Positions 1 to 8,478 of a stretch of DNA of 45,540 nucleotides are shown here, in pieces. The notes beneath the pieces were generated by a model. That model ran no database searches and was not told where the DNA came from. It worked only from the letters and a program-made list of their open reading frames with translations. The first letter of the stretch is position 1. The number at the start of each line of letters is the position of its first letter. This DNA comes from a virus. Position numbers and translations under genes: made by a program. The stretch covers positions 1 through 45,540 of the IMG/VR virus record IMGVR_UViG_3300018080_000043, one strand, 5' to 3'.

Positions 1-29
1 AGTTGTCGCGGCTGTTGTTGTAGTTGTCG
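1..29. repeat. Terminal direct repeat, left copy
   Basis: These 29 bases are identical to 45512-45540. Joining the two copies keeps one reading frame open on the minus strand (the threonine-rich gene), so the overlap most simply marks a circular assembly or a terminally redundant molecule. A physical terminal repeat of only 29 bp is less likely. The repeat lies in low-complexity ACN-codon sequence, so the true length here could differ from the assembled one. Confidence 0.85.
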
Positions 30-138
30 TTGTGGTGGTAGTAGTTGTTGTTGTAGTTGTTGTTGTTGTTGTTGTCGTAGTAGTGGTTGTGGTTGTGGTC
101 CCCCCAATAAAAAACCAGTTTGACCTCACCAGACTCAT
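1..138 (-). CDS. Threonine-rich small protein, N-terminal part (continues at 45511)
   Basis: The start ATG (138-136) overlaps the TGA of the upstream gene as ATGA. The protein opens with a short segment containing NWFFIGG and then enters an uninterrupted run of 29 threonines (codons at 99 down to 13), followed by two alanines and more threonine. All four threonine codons are used, so the tract is not a simple triplet expansion and looks selected as protein. Closing the map at the 29-bp overlap lets the frame continue from 45511 to a stop at 45406-45404, for 81 residues in total. A mucin-like, glycosylatable virion linker is conceivable because a glycosyltransferase and a sulfotransferase-like gene follow directly, but the function is unknown. 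Confidence 0.6.
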   Translation of the reverse strand, partial: MSLVRSNWFFIGGTTTTTTTTTTTTTTTTTTTTTTTTTTTTTAATT

Positions 139-659
139 GTTGAAGTCAACCTTTCCCTTTTCAGGGTGAAGGCCAAATCAGCGTTCGTTCCAAGACTAAG
201 ACTATGTAGTCTAAGGGTTATAACATCCCCAACCTCAAAGACGTTACTTCCCCCAAGATCAAAAGTGTAAGTCCCCTTAGAAGTCGAAACACTCGAATCT
301 CCAGATCCAGTCATTTCTGTCCCCGCACTAGCTCCGTAGCTATTCTTGTAAACCTTGAGTGAGCAACTCCCGGATCTCATCCAGTGGGTAATCTCAAGAA
401 CCCGACATTTGAACTTTACATCGATGCAAAGGATGTAGCTCTTAGCCGCAGGGTACTCTATGTGACCATTGAGGTCATCTATACGAAGATTCTCATCCGA
501 GACGATATTGTCACTCGTGAAACGGCTAGTCAGTCTCCGAAGGTAGTCAAGGAGATTTTGGTGGAAACGATCGACTTCCACCTCATCAAAAGGACGAGGA
601 GGAGGCTGAGGTAGTGGTTCTCCTGAGAGGATCTTGGAAAGTGTAACCTCAGTAGTCAT
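135..659 (-). CDS. Hypothetical virion protein
   Basis: The start is set at the ATG at 659, which overlaps the stop of the upstream neck/tail gene (TGATG). The frame is open 13 codons further upstream, but that would run into the neighbour. The product is about 174 residues. Its N-terminal third is charged and probably helical (a region rich in R, L, D), and its second half is rich in Gly, Ser, Thr and beta-branched residues, suggesting a beta domain. It sits between a candidate neck protein and the threonine-rich protein in the late operon, so a structural or appendage role is inferred. I do not recognise the family. Confidence 0.7.
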   Translation of the reverse strand: MTTEVTLSKILSGEPLPQPPPRPFDEVEVDRFHQNLLDYLRRLTSRFTSDNIVSDENLRIDDLNGHIEYPAAKSYILCIDVKFKCRVLEITHWMRSGSCSLKVYKNSYGASAGTEMTGSGDSSVSTSKGTYTFDLGGSNVFEVGDVITLRLHSLSLGTNADLAFTLKRERLTST

Positions 660-2722
660 CAACGAGGAGCTCCCACACGAACCCAAGCCCGACCCCAACG
701 GAAACGAAATTGTTCCATTGAGTAGAGCTTGAAGCGGACGAATCTTGAGGACACGTCAAACAGGAATCTATAGGTCTGGAACTCTCCAGTCAAGGTCTGT
801 GTTGAAATGTCTGTCCACGTCGCACCGTGGTTTGTCGAGTAGGCCAGAGTCACCTCAACTCCAGCGAGATCAACCTCAAACTCAAGCCATCTCCCTAGAG
901 TTGACTGGGAAACCTCAGGCACGACAAGATCAGGTGTCTGGTAGAAAGCTGTATAGGCTGTGTCACTATCTCCAGCATCATCAAGCCCAATGGTCTCATC
1001 CCACATGAAGACCTCAGATCCAGCCCCCATCATCCTCACAGGGAAGTCAACCTGCCCGGCTTCCTCAATCCAGATTCCCTCCATATCAACCCACGCAACA
1101 TCAGGGTAATCACTCCATCTTGCTCCTGTCTCCCTCACGTAATAGCCGAAACAGGTTGGGAGATCAGTTGTCTCAAGATGAGACCATTTGAAGTCACGAA
1201 GGTCGTAAATGTTGTAGTCGAGAGTAAAAATCGTTCCACCACTCAGGTTGCCTGAACCGTCATCGGTGGTGGGAACAAAGACGAAGATCATCCTCTTAAC
1301 AACATCATTGAATGCAAAGAGACTCGAACCATGCTGGAAGTTGATTTCTTCTTTGTAGAGGGCTCGAACAGCATCCCCGATCGGGCGAATTGCTCGACCT
1401 CCATCGAAGAAGTAGAAGTTTTCTTGGGAAGCGAAGAGATGGGCAGGACCAAAAGATGCAATTCCTCTCGGACTCACGAGCCTCACACCTTTGGGGATCA
1501 AGACTTCAGAAGACAGAATTGTAGGATACCCTACAAGGGTGAGAGAAGCAATACTGTCATCGGAGTAGACAATGAGACGGTCCCCAAGAGGCTCGATCCG
1601 CTGAATGTCTCCAGAAAGGCTTGGAATCAGGAGAATACCAGAGTTATCGTCGTTGAATTCTTGGAAGTCAGACGTGTCACTCCATGCAATCGTCTTCGGA
1701 TTATCACTGGCGAGAGTGATGTAACCGAGAACCATGTAGTCGAAAAAGACTTCCATCGTCCGACAAGTCTCAAAGCCCGTGAACTCGGGGCACCACAGAT
1801 AGAAAGAGTCAGAGGAACCATCCCAATACCTCGGTCGATCCCTACCATTGGTGATGTAAAGACGGTGGTAGTCATCGTCTGTCCCAACGGCGTAGTCGAT
1901 GTAGTCTCCAGCCGTAGAAGTCATCTCACGGAGAACTCGGATGCTGCCATCACCTGTTCCAGGATCAACATCCTCATCGACAGTGATCGTTGTAGTGCCT
2001 CCAGCGTGAGAGGATGAGGCTACGGTGTAGAAACCATCGTCGCCTGTTGAGTCATCCACTCGAAAGATTGTTCCGGCAGTAAATAGAGCTTCATGGTCTC
2101 CGGCCACATCAAAAGTATCAGCCACGGCATTAGCTCCTGTCACAGGGTAGGAAACTCCCGTGATGAGACCATCAACCGCATTAGTGGCAACTGATTCTCC
2201 ACCACCTGTGTCAACATAAATGGTGGTCAAGTCGTCTCCAGAGTCATAAGACGGCTGCCTCACAACATCATCATCAACCGTGTAAGTACCATCATTGCCA
2301 GTAGAGCCGGTGACGACGAACTCTGAAAGGAGTCGAAACATGGCCGTGTGGTTGCCAGAGATTTTGAAGTAATCCACAAGAGCACTGGCCTGCTGAATGG
2401 CATGAACGGACTCCGTTGCTGTTACATCATCCCACTCACCGTTTGAGTTGTCGTAAACGTATTGGCGATCCTCCGTTACAGCCACAAACTTTCTCGTCCC
2501 ATCGAGGAGCTGGAAATTGATTAAAGCCATTACGTTCTGGTCAAGGTCTTGGGCAACAAGTTCCTTGTAACCAGAACGCTTGAAGGCCACACCATCCCGG
2601 ATGAACATGTTGTCGATCTTCGGGGAAAACGACGGGTCTAGCTGGGTTGCAGGGACGTCTGTCTTAATCCCACGAAGGGGATGGTGAAGAGTGATCGGGA
2701 TGTAGCCTGAGTCGGGCCTCAT
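659..2722 (-). CDS. Large neck/tail structural protein (candidate tail tubular/stem protein)
   Basis: The protein is about 687 residues. The ATG at 2722 is chosen because it overlaps the previous stop as ATGA; an earlier in-frame start would only lengthen the overlap. The N-terminus has a turn typical of podovirus stem or tail-tube B-type proteins: a segment with P-K-I-D-N-M followed by I-R-D-G and R-x-G-Y (about residues 35-52). Aromatic, Asp/Gly-rich beta repeats follow, compatible with a propeller-like body. It lies directly downstream of the small neck proteins in the head-to-tail order. Assignment as a tail tubular/hub protein is by architecture and position; a structural model would decide. 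Confidence 0.6.
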   Translation of the reverse strand: MRPDSGYIPITLHHPLRGIKTDVPATQLDPSFSPKIDNMFIRDGVAFKRSGYKELVAQDLDQNVMALINFQLLDGTRKFVAVTEDRQYVYDNSNGEWDDVTATESVHAIQQASALVDYFKISGNHTAMFRLLSEFVVTGSTGNDGTYTVDDDVVRQPSYDSGDDLTTIYVDTGGGESVATNAVDGLITGVSYPVTGANAVADTFDVAGDHEALFTAGTIFRVDDSTGDDGFYTVASSSHAGGTTTITVDEDVDPGTGDGSIRVLREMTSTAGDYIDYAVGTDDDYHRLYITNGRDRPRYWDGSSDSFYLWCPEFTGFETCRTMEVFFDYMVLGYITLASDNPKTIAWSDTSDFQEFNDDNSGILLIPSLSGDIQRIEPLGDRLIVYSDDSIASLTLVGYPTILSSEVLIPKGVRLVSPRGIASFGPAHLFASQENFYFFDGGRAIRPIGDAVRALYKEEINFQHGSSLFAFNDVVKRMIFVFVPTTDDGSGNLSGGTIFTLDYNIYDLRDFKWSHLETTDLPTCFGYYVRETGARWSDYPDVAWVDMEGIWIEEAGQVDFPVRMMGAGSEVFMWDETIGLDDAGDSDTAYTAFYQTPDLVVPEVSQSTLGRWLEFEVDLAGVEVTLAYSTNHGATWTDISTQTLTGEFQTYRFLFDVSSRFVRFKLYSMEQFRFRWGRAWVRVGAPR

Positions 2723-3339
2723 GGAATGATCGTATACTTGAGGGTACAATTCCAGTCTGAGTTACCAGACTTGATGCGGAATCTTTCTGATCCCGCAGTA
2801 GACTGGTCAATGTCGATAACAAAGTAAGCTACCTCTGGAGTACCTCCGTCAACCCAAACTGTGCCACATTCTATATTCGTATCATTCTCTCCTGTTCTCG
2901 CAGCCACTGCAAAGCTCGGACCCTTGTCAGAAGAGAAGATAATGCCGTTGATTGGGAATTGTATGTCCACCCAACTGCTGAAGGAGTCTGTCACAGCGAG
3001 ACTATTCCGGAGAAACATGCTCTTCCATACTTGGCCGCTGTTGAGGAACCAAGGAGACCGTTGGTTGACGATCGCTATCCGTCCCTCATCGACCGCGTCA
3101 AGAGCACCACCATCAGGCTTGGTACTCGGCATGTTGTCCGTATCAGCAGGATGGTAAGCTACAGCACTCCCCTCAAGATGTTCACCACCGGCTGAACTAC
3201 CCCCAAAATCTGTGTGTTCCTTCTCCATGCGAATCCGCACACCTTTCCGAAGGTCACGGATCTCAGCTGCACCAGCACTCACGAAGTCGGTATCTTCAGG
3301 GTTGGCTTCGTCCCAGCCTGTTCCATCGCCTAGGGCCAT
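2719..3339 (-). CDS. Virion structural protein, possible fibre or fibre adaptor
   Basis: This 206-residue protein starts with ATG overlapping the previous stop (TGATG). The N-terminal 70 residues contain the pattern A-E-I-R-x-L-(R/K) ... E-K-E-H-x-D-F-G ... G-x-H, often seen at the start of phage fibre or neck-appendage proteins. The C-terminal 110 residues are beta-rich with many Trp, Ser and Thr, like a small receptor-binding or jelly-roll domain. Its place between two neck proteins fits an appendage attached near the connector. Function is inferred from motif and location. Confidence 0.55.
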   Translation of the reverse strand: MALGDGTGWDEANPEDTDFVSAGAAEIRDLRKGVRIRMEKEHTDFGGSSAGGEHLEGSAVAYHPADTDNMPSTKPDGGALDAVDEGRIAIVNQRSPWFLNSGQVWKSMFLRNSLAVTDSFSSWVDIQFPINGIIFSSDKGPSFAVAARTGENDTNIECGTVWVDGGTPEVAYFVIDIDQSTAGSERFRIKSGNSDWNCTLKYTIIP

Positions 3340-4004
3340 CAGGGGGTTCTCCTTACAAAAGGCATCAAGTGGAAGTTTCCAGGTACTCTTGTGCCCATTC
3401 CTCTCTGGTCTGCGATGTGGTTGACGGCTGGAGAGACATCGGCACGGCGGAGTCCTTTCACCAGATCAGCGTAATCAGCTCTCCACTGCGTGGCATCTTC
3501 ATGCTTCTCAAGAGCCTTGAAGGTCCAATAGGTGGCATAGGAGATGATGGCCTCTTCGCCTCCACGAATTAGGATCTCATCCGTATCAGCCGTCAGATCA
3601 GGATGGAGACGATAGTAGCTGTAGCTGTAGTTGTAGGCGTCGTCTGGGTAGGGGACGAAAAAGACCTTTTTCTCCTGGAGATAGCCGATGACGGGTTTGT
3701 CTTCTGAAAAGGCCGAGGGGTCGGGATACCATTTGACGACCCATTTCTTGGGTCGGATATCGAGTTGGTAAGACTGAAGGCCGTCCATGTACCTGAACTC
3801 AGACAAGCGTTTGTAGTCTGAGGCCAGGCTGACGTAGCCTGTTGATGCAGTCATGGTCCCCGACCCCTCAGTCAAGAGGTCTTCCCACAAGAAATCGGCC
3901 GAGAGTTTTCCGAGAGCGACGTTGATGGCGCTGTTGATCAGCGTTGTCTTATCGCTCCTCCCGGTCGTTTCAATGACAAGGTCTCGGATGTCTTCTCGAT
4001 CCAT
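3339..4004 (-). CDS. Head-tail adaptor/connector-like protein
   Basis: The start chosen is the ATG at 4004, which has AAGGA about 9 nt upstream and leaves a short gap to the previous stop at 4016. The ORF is open to 4067, but that start would overlap the previous gene without a ribosome site. The 221-residue product has an N-terminal helical segment, a central strand region around W-x-D-L-L and S-L-A-S-D-Y-K-R-L, and a Tyr-rich stretch, followed by helices near residues 150-190. This resembles phage adaptor proteins that sit under the portal. Position between capsid and tail genes supports it. Confidence 0.55.
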   Translation of the reverse strand: MDREDIRDLVIETTGRSDKTTLINSAINVALGKLSADFLWEDLLTEGSGTMTASTGYVSLASDYKRLSEFRYMDGLQSYQLDIRPKKWVVKWYPDPSAFSEDKPVIGYLQEKKVFFVPYPDDAYNYSYSYYRLHPDLTADTDEILIRGGEEAIISYATYWTFKALEKHEDATQWRADYADLVKGLRRADVSPAVNHIADQRGMGTRVPGNFHLMPFVRRTP

Positions 4005-4015
4005 CTCTTGGGTCC

Positions 4016-4507
4016 TTAGTAGGGGAAGTCGCAGTAGATCTCGTAGGCGGACTCGTCGATAACCCAACCGCAGACCTGTTCAGTATCTGCATTAGGGACT
4101 CCGATCTCACCATCGGTCGTGTTATCAACAGCCGAGAGGGTAAGGTTGTCATTGCAGGCAGCGTTGAGGAGACCACTGACGCCTACGGCACGACCCTTGA
4201 TCTGAATCCAACCATAGGAGCCATCTGCGATGATGGACATGAAGATACCAGCCGCAATTGTGGTGCCGTTGGTCTTGTCCATCGTCACGGTACTGGCAGC
4301 GTAGCCAGTGTCATCGATGTACATCGCGAGCTTACCGACGACAGCAGCGACAGAGCCATCACCATTGTCATACTTGACACACTTGTAACACCGCATGACA
4401 TTGTTGTCAGAGTCCCACTCCCATCGAATGGAGCCAACGGGGTCTCCATCACTGACACTAGACCACGTGTCGGTGAGTGCTGTCTTGAAATGTTGCTTGA
4501 GAGGCAT
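4016..4507 (-). CDS. Small Gly/Ala-rich virion protein, candidate capsid decoration protein
   Basis: The protein has 163 residues and lies immediately downstream of the major capsid gene. It starts at an ATG preceded by AAAGGAA. The body alternates beta strands with Gly, Asp and Asn turns, including a central stretch with I-x-I-K-G-R-A-V-G-V and a C-terminal V-C-G-W-V-I-D segment. Size, composition and the slot next to the capsid gene are those of head decoration (cement) proteins, but no diagnostic motif is visible, so this is an inference. Confidence 0.5.
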   Translation of the reverse strand: MPLKQHFKTALTDTWSSVSDGDPVGSIRWEWDSDNNVMRCYKCVKYDNGDGSVAAVVGKLAMYIDDTGYAASTVTMDKTNGTTIAAGIFMSIIADGSYGWIQIKGRAVGVSGLLNAACNDNLTLSAVDNTTDGEIGVPNADTEQVCGWVIDESAYEIYCDFPY

Positions 4508-4555
4508 TGGGGGAATTCCTTTTGAAAGAGAAAAGGGAAAATCGACACATTAGCC

Positions 4556-5605
4556 TTAATCTTCGTACTCAAGACGCCCATGACGACGGGGCTGAGTCGT
4601 GATGAGGTTGGCACACAGAATGATCTGGGCCGCGCGGTCGAACTCATAGGTGATGGGCTTCCAGTCAGTCATGTCGAACCACAACATCGGGTCGTAGACG
4701 AGCTCGATGAAGTCGGTGTTGAGCATGAGCATAAAGCCCGTTCCGTTCTCAGGGGTGCAGTCCTTAGACCAGATGAGCGGCTTGCCCTTGAAGCGGAGAA
4801 CCTCAAAGCCAAGGTCCGCAAGGCGATTGGACTCATCCTTGATGATCTGCGAAATGTCAACTGCGAAGGTCTCGTAGATCTCGAAGAGATCCTGAGTGCA
4901 GATCAAGAGATTAGGCGGGCTCTGGTTGGCGTGGATGGAGTTGTAGAGTTTCTTCATGTCGTCGAGGAGGTCGTCCTCTACACTTGCGTCTGTGCCATCG
5001 TAGTAGTTGTTGCCCCACCAAGGATTGGTACCACCAGAGGGCTTATAGACGCCGTTGGACTCCGCAGCCCAGGTGTTGGCACGGGTGATGCCACCATAGG
5101 TCCCACCATCGTAGTAGCCACTGTAGTAGGAGGGAACAAGGTCGTTGAGGCCTTGGATTGTGGCATTCGCCTCGGTGGAGTCGTGAGCACTCCAAATGTC
5201 GGACTCAAGTTGCTGTTCGAGGGCATCTCTCGCAGCAGTGATGCGGTTGCCGACGTAAGACTTGATCTTAGATGGGCCTGCGTTCTGCTGGTCTTTGATC
5301 ATGGAACGCTGGATGTTGACAGCAATGTACTTCCAGTACCAAATCGCCATCGTCTCCAGATCGGGATCGCCGGGGGTCATCACATGGCCCTCAGTGACAT
5401 TCTCAGCCGAAACCGTTCCATAACGGATTGTGCGAGTAATGATCTCGGAGCCGGTTTGGGGCGTCAAGCAGCCTGCTCCGACGAGGGCTGCCCACGTCAC
5501 GGTCGCACCGAGGATGTTGTCAATCGCTTCCTCTCGGATCTCGTACCAGGTGGTTACGAAATCGTCGTCAATGGTGCGAGTGAAGGAAGGAAGTGAATCA
5601 GCCAT
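4556..5605 (-). CDS. Major capsid protein
   Basis: This 349-residue protein is preceded by a clear AGGAGT ribosome site and follows the acidic scaffold gene. It has the general look of phage coat proteins: an amphipathic N-terminal arm, a long segment of mixed strands and helices (A-R-D-A-L-E-Q-Q-L-E-S-D around residue 130), and a Gly/Tyr/Asn-rich central insert. The C-terminal part contains G-F-M-L-M-L-N-T-D-F and a stretch with W-x-x-I-T-Y-E-F-D, typical of the end of HK97-like coat subunits. It forms the shell around the DNA and should be among the most abundant late products. Confidence 0.8.
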   Translation of the reverse strand: MADSLPSFTRTIDDDFVTTWYEIREEAIDNILGATVTWAALVGAGCLTPQTGSEIITRTIRYGTVSAENVTEGHVMTPGDPDLETMAIWYWKYIAVNIQRSMIKDQQNAGPSKIKSYVGNRITAARDALEQQLESDIWSAHDSTEANATIQGLNDLVPSYYSGYYDGGTYGGITRANTWAAESNGVYKPSGGTNPWWGNNYYDGTDASVEDDLLDDMKKLYNSIHANQSPPNLLICTQDLFEIYETFAVDISQIIKDESNRLADLGFEVLRFKGKPLIWSKDCTPENGTGFMLMLNTDFIELVYDPMLWFDMTDWKPITYEFDRAAQIILCANLITTQPRRHGRLEYED

Positions 5606-5609
5606 TTAG

Positions 5610-6314
5610 TTACTCCTGTCGAGAAGGCAACTTCTCAAGGCTGTCTGCAAGCATATCGTTCCAGCCTTTTCGACCCCTCTCGTACTTGGGTTTCTTGGGA
5701 AGACCTCTCCGCACAGCCGTCGCAGACACCGGTTTCTCGGTCTCTGTCGAGGGTTGTGAGAAGTTAAGGTCGTTTGCACGGCTCTTTGCAATTAGGTAGA
5801 GTTCGTCCATGTTGAGGCCTGGAGTCTCTCTCGCAATCTTGGCCATTTCACCACGGTACTTGTCGAAGTCATTGTACTTGGCAGCTGTCTTCTCGATTTG
5901 CTGATTGACTGTCTGACGCTGGAATCCAGAGGCCATCTCCTCAAGTCCTGCGAGCTTCTCGCTCAGCGGACCAACAGTCGAGTCAACTCGCTGTTCGATC
6001 AAGTCGAGGACTTTTTTGATGGTGGGATCGATCTCATCGTCGTCGCCAATCTCTTCAGAGAGCTTTTTTCTCTGTGGAGGCTCAGGCTCTTTCGGTTTGC
6101 GGTCAGTCACCTGGACGTCTCTCCCTTCTCTCCGTGCTGCGATGACGGCTTGGATTTCAGGGTCACTCATCATTCCAGCAATGAACTCACTCGCGTCGAA
6201 CCTAGGAGTCTGTTGGGTCTGAGGCTGGGTCTCCTCCTCAGTCTCAGGAGTCTCATCATCGGAAGGCTGCTCAGGTTCCTTCGGTTTTCTTTCAGGGTCG
6301 ATAGACACGGGCAT
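5610..6314 (-). CDS. Capsid scaffolding protein
   Basis: This 234-residue protein is very rich in Glu, Lys, Pro, Gln and Thr, with an acidic disordered N-terminus (residues 1-40) and a predicted coiled-coil core (about 90-150). The C-terminus is basic (residues 200-225), a common arrangement for binding coat protein. It sits directly upstream of the major capsid gene with a 4-nt gap, the standard place for the scaffold. AAAGGAT lies about 9 nt before the ATG. It would act inside the assembling procapsid and leave before packaging. Confidence 0.75.
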   Translation of the reverse strand: MPVSIDPERKPKEPEQPSDDETPETEEETQPQTQQTPRFDASEFIAGMMSDPEIQAVIAARREGRDVQVTDRKPKEPEPPQRKKLSEEIGDDDEIDPTIKKVLDLIEQRVDSTVGPLSEKLAGLEEMASGFQRQTVNQQIEKTAAKYNDFDKYRGEMAKIARETPGLNMDELYLIAKSRANDLNFSQPSTETEKPVSATAVRRGLPKKPKYERGRKGWNDMLADSLEKLPSRQE

Positions 6315-6549
6315 TTTTCAAATCCTTTTGTGGTTGTGGCTCTTGAGGAGCCGCTTCTTGATTTTCTGCCGTCCTTTTCAGGCGTTCGGCTTTGATTCTG
6401 TCCAAGGATCTCCTTCGAGTCATCTTCGCGTACTCGACATCAATCGAACGATGGATCCGACGGAGGTCTCTTCGATTTACAGGGCCTTTGAATTCAACTC
6501 TCCATTTTCCATTTGCTTCAACGAGGTTTACTTGCTTGACATCTATCAC
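6292..6549 (-). CDS. Small basic hypothetical protein
   Basis: The 85-residue product starts at GTG, overlapping the previous stop as GTGA, and its 3' end overlaps the scaffold start by 23 bp. It is rich in Arg and Lys in the middle (residues 25-60) and Pro/Gln/Glu-rich at the end. No family is recognised. Tight coupling on both sides between the zinc-ribbon gene and the scaffold indicates a real late gene, possibly a head-assembly accessory. Confidence 0.6.
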   Translation of the reverse strand: MIDVKQVNLVEANGKWRVEFKGPVNRRDLRRIHRSIDVEYAKMTRRRSLDRIKAERLKRTAENQEAAPQEPQPQKDLKNARVYRP

Positions 6550-6824
6550 AATAATGCTCCACTTGAGATTCCGTGTTCTCTACAATAGTCTCTGAGCTCT
6601 CTCCTTGTCATGAATCGTCGAGGGTTTTCCTCAACGTGCTCCAGCACTAGTCCCTCCTTGGGCCAGGTTAAAGGAAAGATTACCGAGCCCGCCTTGACCA
6701 TTGGAACTTTGCAATTGGGGCAGTCCGGAGGCTTGTCGTTGTCCGCCTCTGCCAGGAGGCCCCGGTAGTCCGCCCATTCCTGCTCCAATCCGCATAACTC
6801 GCATCGCATCCTGAATATCGGCAT
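6546..6824 (-). CDS. FmdB-like zinc-ribbon protein overlapping the portal gene
   Basis: Starting at the ATG at 6824, the protein (about 92 residues) begins M-P-I-F-R-M-R-C-E-L-C-G, the usual opening of FmdB-type zinc ribbons. A second pair, C-P-N-C, follows about 30 residues later, giving four zinc ligands. The C-terminal half ends in a basic helix (R-R-E-L-R-D-Y-C-R-E-H-G). Some 194 bp of the gene overlap the end of the portal gene in another frame, which is unusually long for this genome. The frame is open to 6884, but only the internal start gives the family N-terminus. Its role is unknown; small ribbons beside portal genes recur in phages. Confidence 0.7.
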   Translation of the reverse strand: MPIFRMRCELCGLEQEWADYRGLLAEADNDKPPDCPNCKVPMVKAGSVIFPLTWPKEGLVLEHVEENPRRFMTRRELRDYCREHGISSGALL

Positions 6825-8478
6825 TCCATAACCTCGCAAACTCAGGGTCGTTGTATTGGTCACTGATGTACTGGCGAAGGGCAACAGGATCGATTGAAGG
6901 ATCCTGTACGAGATAGGTGTAGAGCTGGAGGGCTTCCATCCGTCGTTGTCGAAGCTCTTGATCGTCGGTGAAGATTACCTCGTAGGAGTAGCGAGACTTC
7001 AAGGCTGGTCCTGTGATTTGCTCCCACTCCTCAGCCTCACTCTCACCTACCACTTGGATCCACCGAGGGGTTGTCCAGTGGTTGAAGATGATGCCGTTGA
7101 CGGTCTCGATAATCTTCTCGTAGAGCCGCCCGATGGCCTTTCCCCTTCGGCTCATCCGAAGGGCTGAGGCTGTGTCGACAATCTTCGCCTCCGTCGCCGT
7201 CCTCCGGCCTCCTGTAAACTCTCCAAGCTGGTTGCGGCTAAAGCCTACCTGCTCCCGTGAGTTCCTCCGCAAATGCTCCTCTTCAAGGATGAGGGTCTGG
7301 TCAGGGTGGGTCTCCATCTTGATGACAGCCTTGTTGAGGTCTTGGCCTGCCTCGATAGAGGCTGCAGCTCCTACGTCTGGAGAAGTGAGTTTTGCGAGTT
7401 GCTCATCGTTGATCACGTCTCGGTCGTAGAGGAATTTGAGGACAGAAAGACGTCGAATCTTTGTCCGCTGGACCGCGAGGTCGCTTAGCTCGATCTGGAG
7501 ATGTCGCAGGTAGTAGGCGTCCGAAGTGGACCAGAGTGAACGACTTCGGGGAGTGAAGACGATCTCTGCAAAGGGTAGTCTGTTCTCGATTTGAAGGGCG
7601 TTGATGTCGTTTCGCAAGAAGCCTGGGTGGCCTGGAGCAATCGCGTAGATCCGGCCAGTTCGGCGGTCGTGGATCTCGTAGAGCTCGACGTAGGCTACAT
7701 CTCGGGAGGTCTCAGAGGTCATCCCCCTTCGAGTGTAGGGTCTGCCGGTTGGACTGTGAGCAACTCCGCTTCTTGCCACACGGATTGTGCTCTTGTAGGA
7801 CTCAACAAAGTCCTCCATTGAAAGAGTTGGAGAGAGTCGTTGGGTGTTGGAGTATTTACGGTCAGCCTTTAGGTCGTCGATGTGACGGACGAAGCGGTGG
7901 GCGACCCAGGGGCAGCTCTCGATGGAGATCGTACCCCAAGGTACGACAATGTCGTGAGGTGCGACGGCCTTTACCCAAGGCATCCCAGGTGCTACACCAG
8001 AATCGGTCTCAAGACGACGCTCGCCCTTTTTGTCGTATTGGGTGAGGGTGAGACCAAGCTGGAGGAAGCCTCCAAGATCGAGAGATGGGTCGAAACCATA
8101 CTCAGAGTCGTAACCCATCTTCGTGAAGCCTGTTCCAAAGAGAAAGGCGTGGAGGGTTGCGGTATCCACAGCGTCAGCAATATCCAGTTCTCGCAAGAGG
8201 ACGTTGTCGACGCTTTCTACGAGGCGAACCTTTGAGACAGCTTCTCGTCGCTCGGGCTTTACGATGTAGCGTGGCCTTGGGACGTTTAGGGTTGATAGGA
8301 GAGAGTCTCCGATTGACATGAGAATGTTCGGACCGTCGTTCGCCATTGAGGGATGAACGTTGTAGTACATCGCCTCAATCTCAGCCCACGTTGATTCGAT
8401 GCCAAACTTACGACGATAGTCGAGGCCATCATCGATCTCGTTCTGCCACTCTACAGGTTTTAGTTCTCGGAAGGGCAT
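6631..8478 (-). CDS. Portal protein
   Basis: This 615-residue portal forms the dodecameric DNA channel at one capsid vertex. It starts on a TAATG overlap with terL. The N-terminal 150 residues, with the L-x-x-x-D-I-A-D-A-V segment and F-G-T-G-F-T-K-M-G-Y, are characteristic of podovirus-type portals. Long helices around residues 400-520 fit the stem and crown. The last 50 residues are a Gly/Gln/Ser-rich, apparently disordered tail encoded across the zinc-ribbon gene, suggesting the tail was added by read-through of an ancestral stop. The neighbours terL and scaffold give the normal packaging order. Confidence 0.85.
   Translation of the reverse strand: MPFRELKPVEWQNEIDDGLDYRRKFGIESTWAEIEAMYYNVHPSMANDGPNILMSIGDSLLSTLNVPRPRYIVKPERREAVSKVRLVESVDNVLLRELDIADAVDTATLHAFLFGTGFTKMGYDSEYGFDPSLDLGGFLQLGLTLTQYDKKGERRLETDSGVAPGMPWVKAVAPHDIVVPWGTISIESCPWVAHRFVRHIDDLKADRKYSNTQRLSPTLSMEDFVESYKSTIRVARSGVAHSPTGRPYTRRGMTSETSRDVAYVELYEIHDRRTGRIYAIAPGHPGFLRNDINALQIENRLPFAEIVFTPRSRSLWSTSDAYYLRHLQIELSDLAVQRTKIRRLSVLKFLYDRDVINDEQLAKLTSPDVGAAASIEAGQDLNKAVIKMETHPDQTLILEEEHLRRNSREQVGFSRNQLGEFTGGRRTATEAKIVDTASALRMSRRGKAIGRLYEKIIETVNGIIFNHWTTPRWIQVVGESEAEEWEQITGPALKSRYSYEVIFTDDQELRQRRMEALQLYTYLVQDPSIDPVALRQYISDQYNDPEFARLWNADIQDAMRVMRIGAGMGGLPGPPGRGGQRQASGLPQLQSSNGQGGLGNLSFNLAQGGTSAGAR

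Noticed and set aside
1-110. Microsatellite or CRISPR-like repeat at the window start
   Set aside because: The triplets are mixed ACN codons in an open frame with coupled start; there are no spacers or repeat units.
4580-5596. A 338-codon plus-strand frame opposite the capsid gene
   Set aside because: It is antisense to a confident major capsid gene and has no ribosome site; typical mirror frame of a strongly biased gene.
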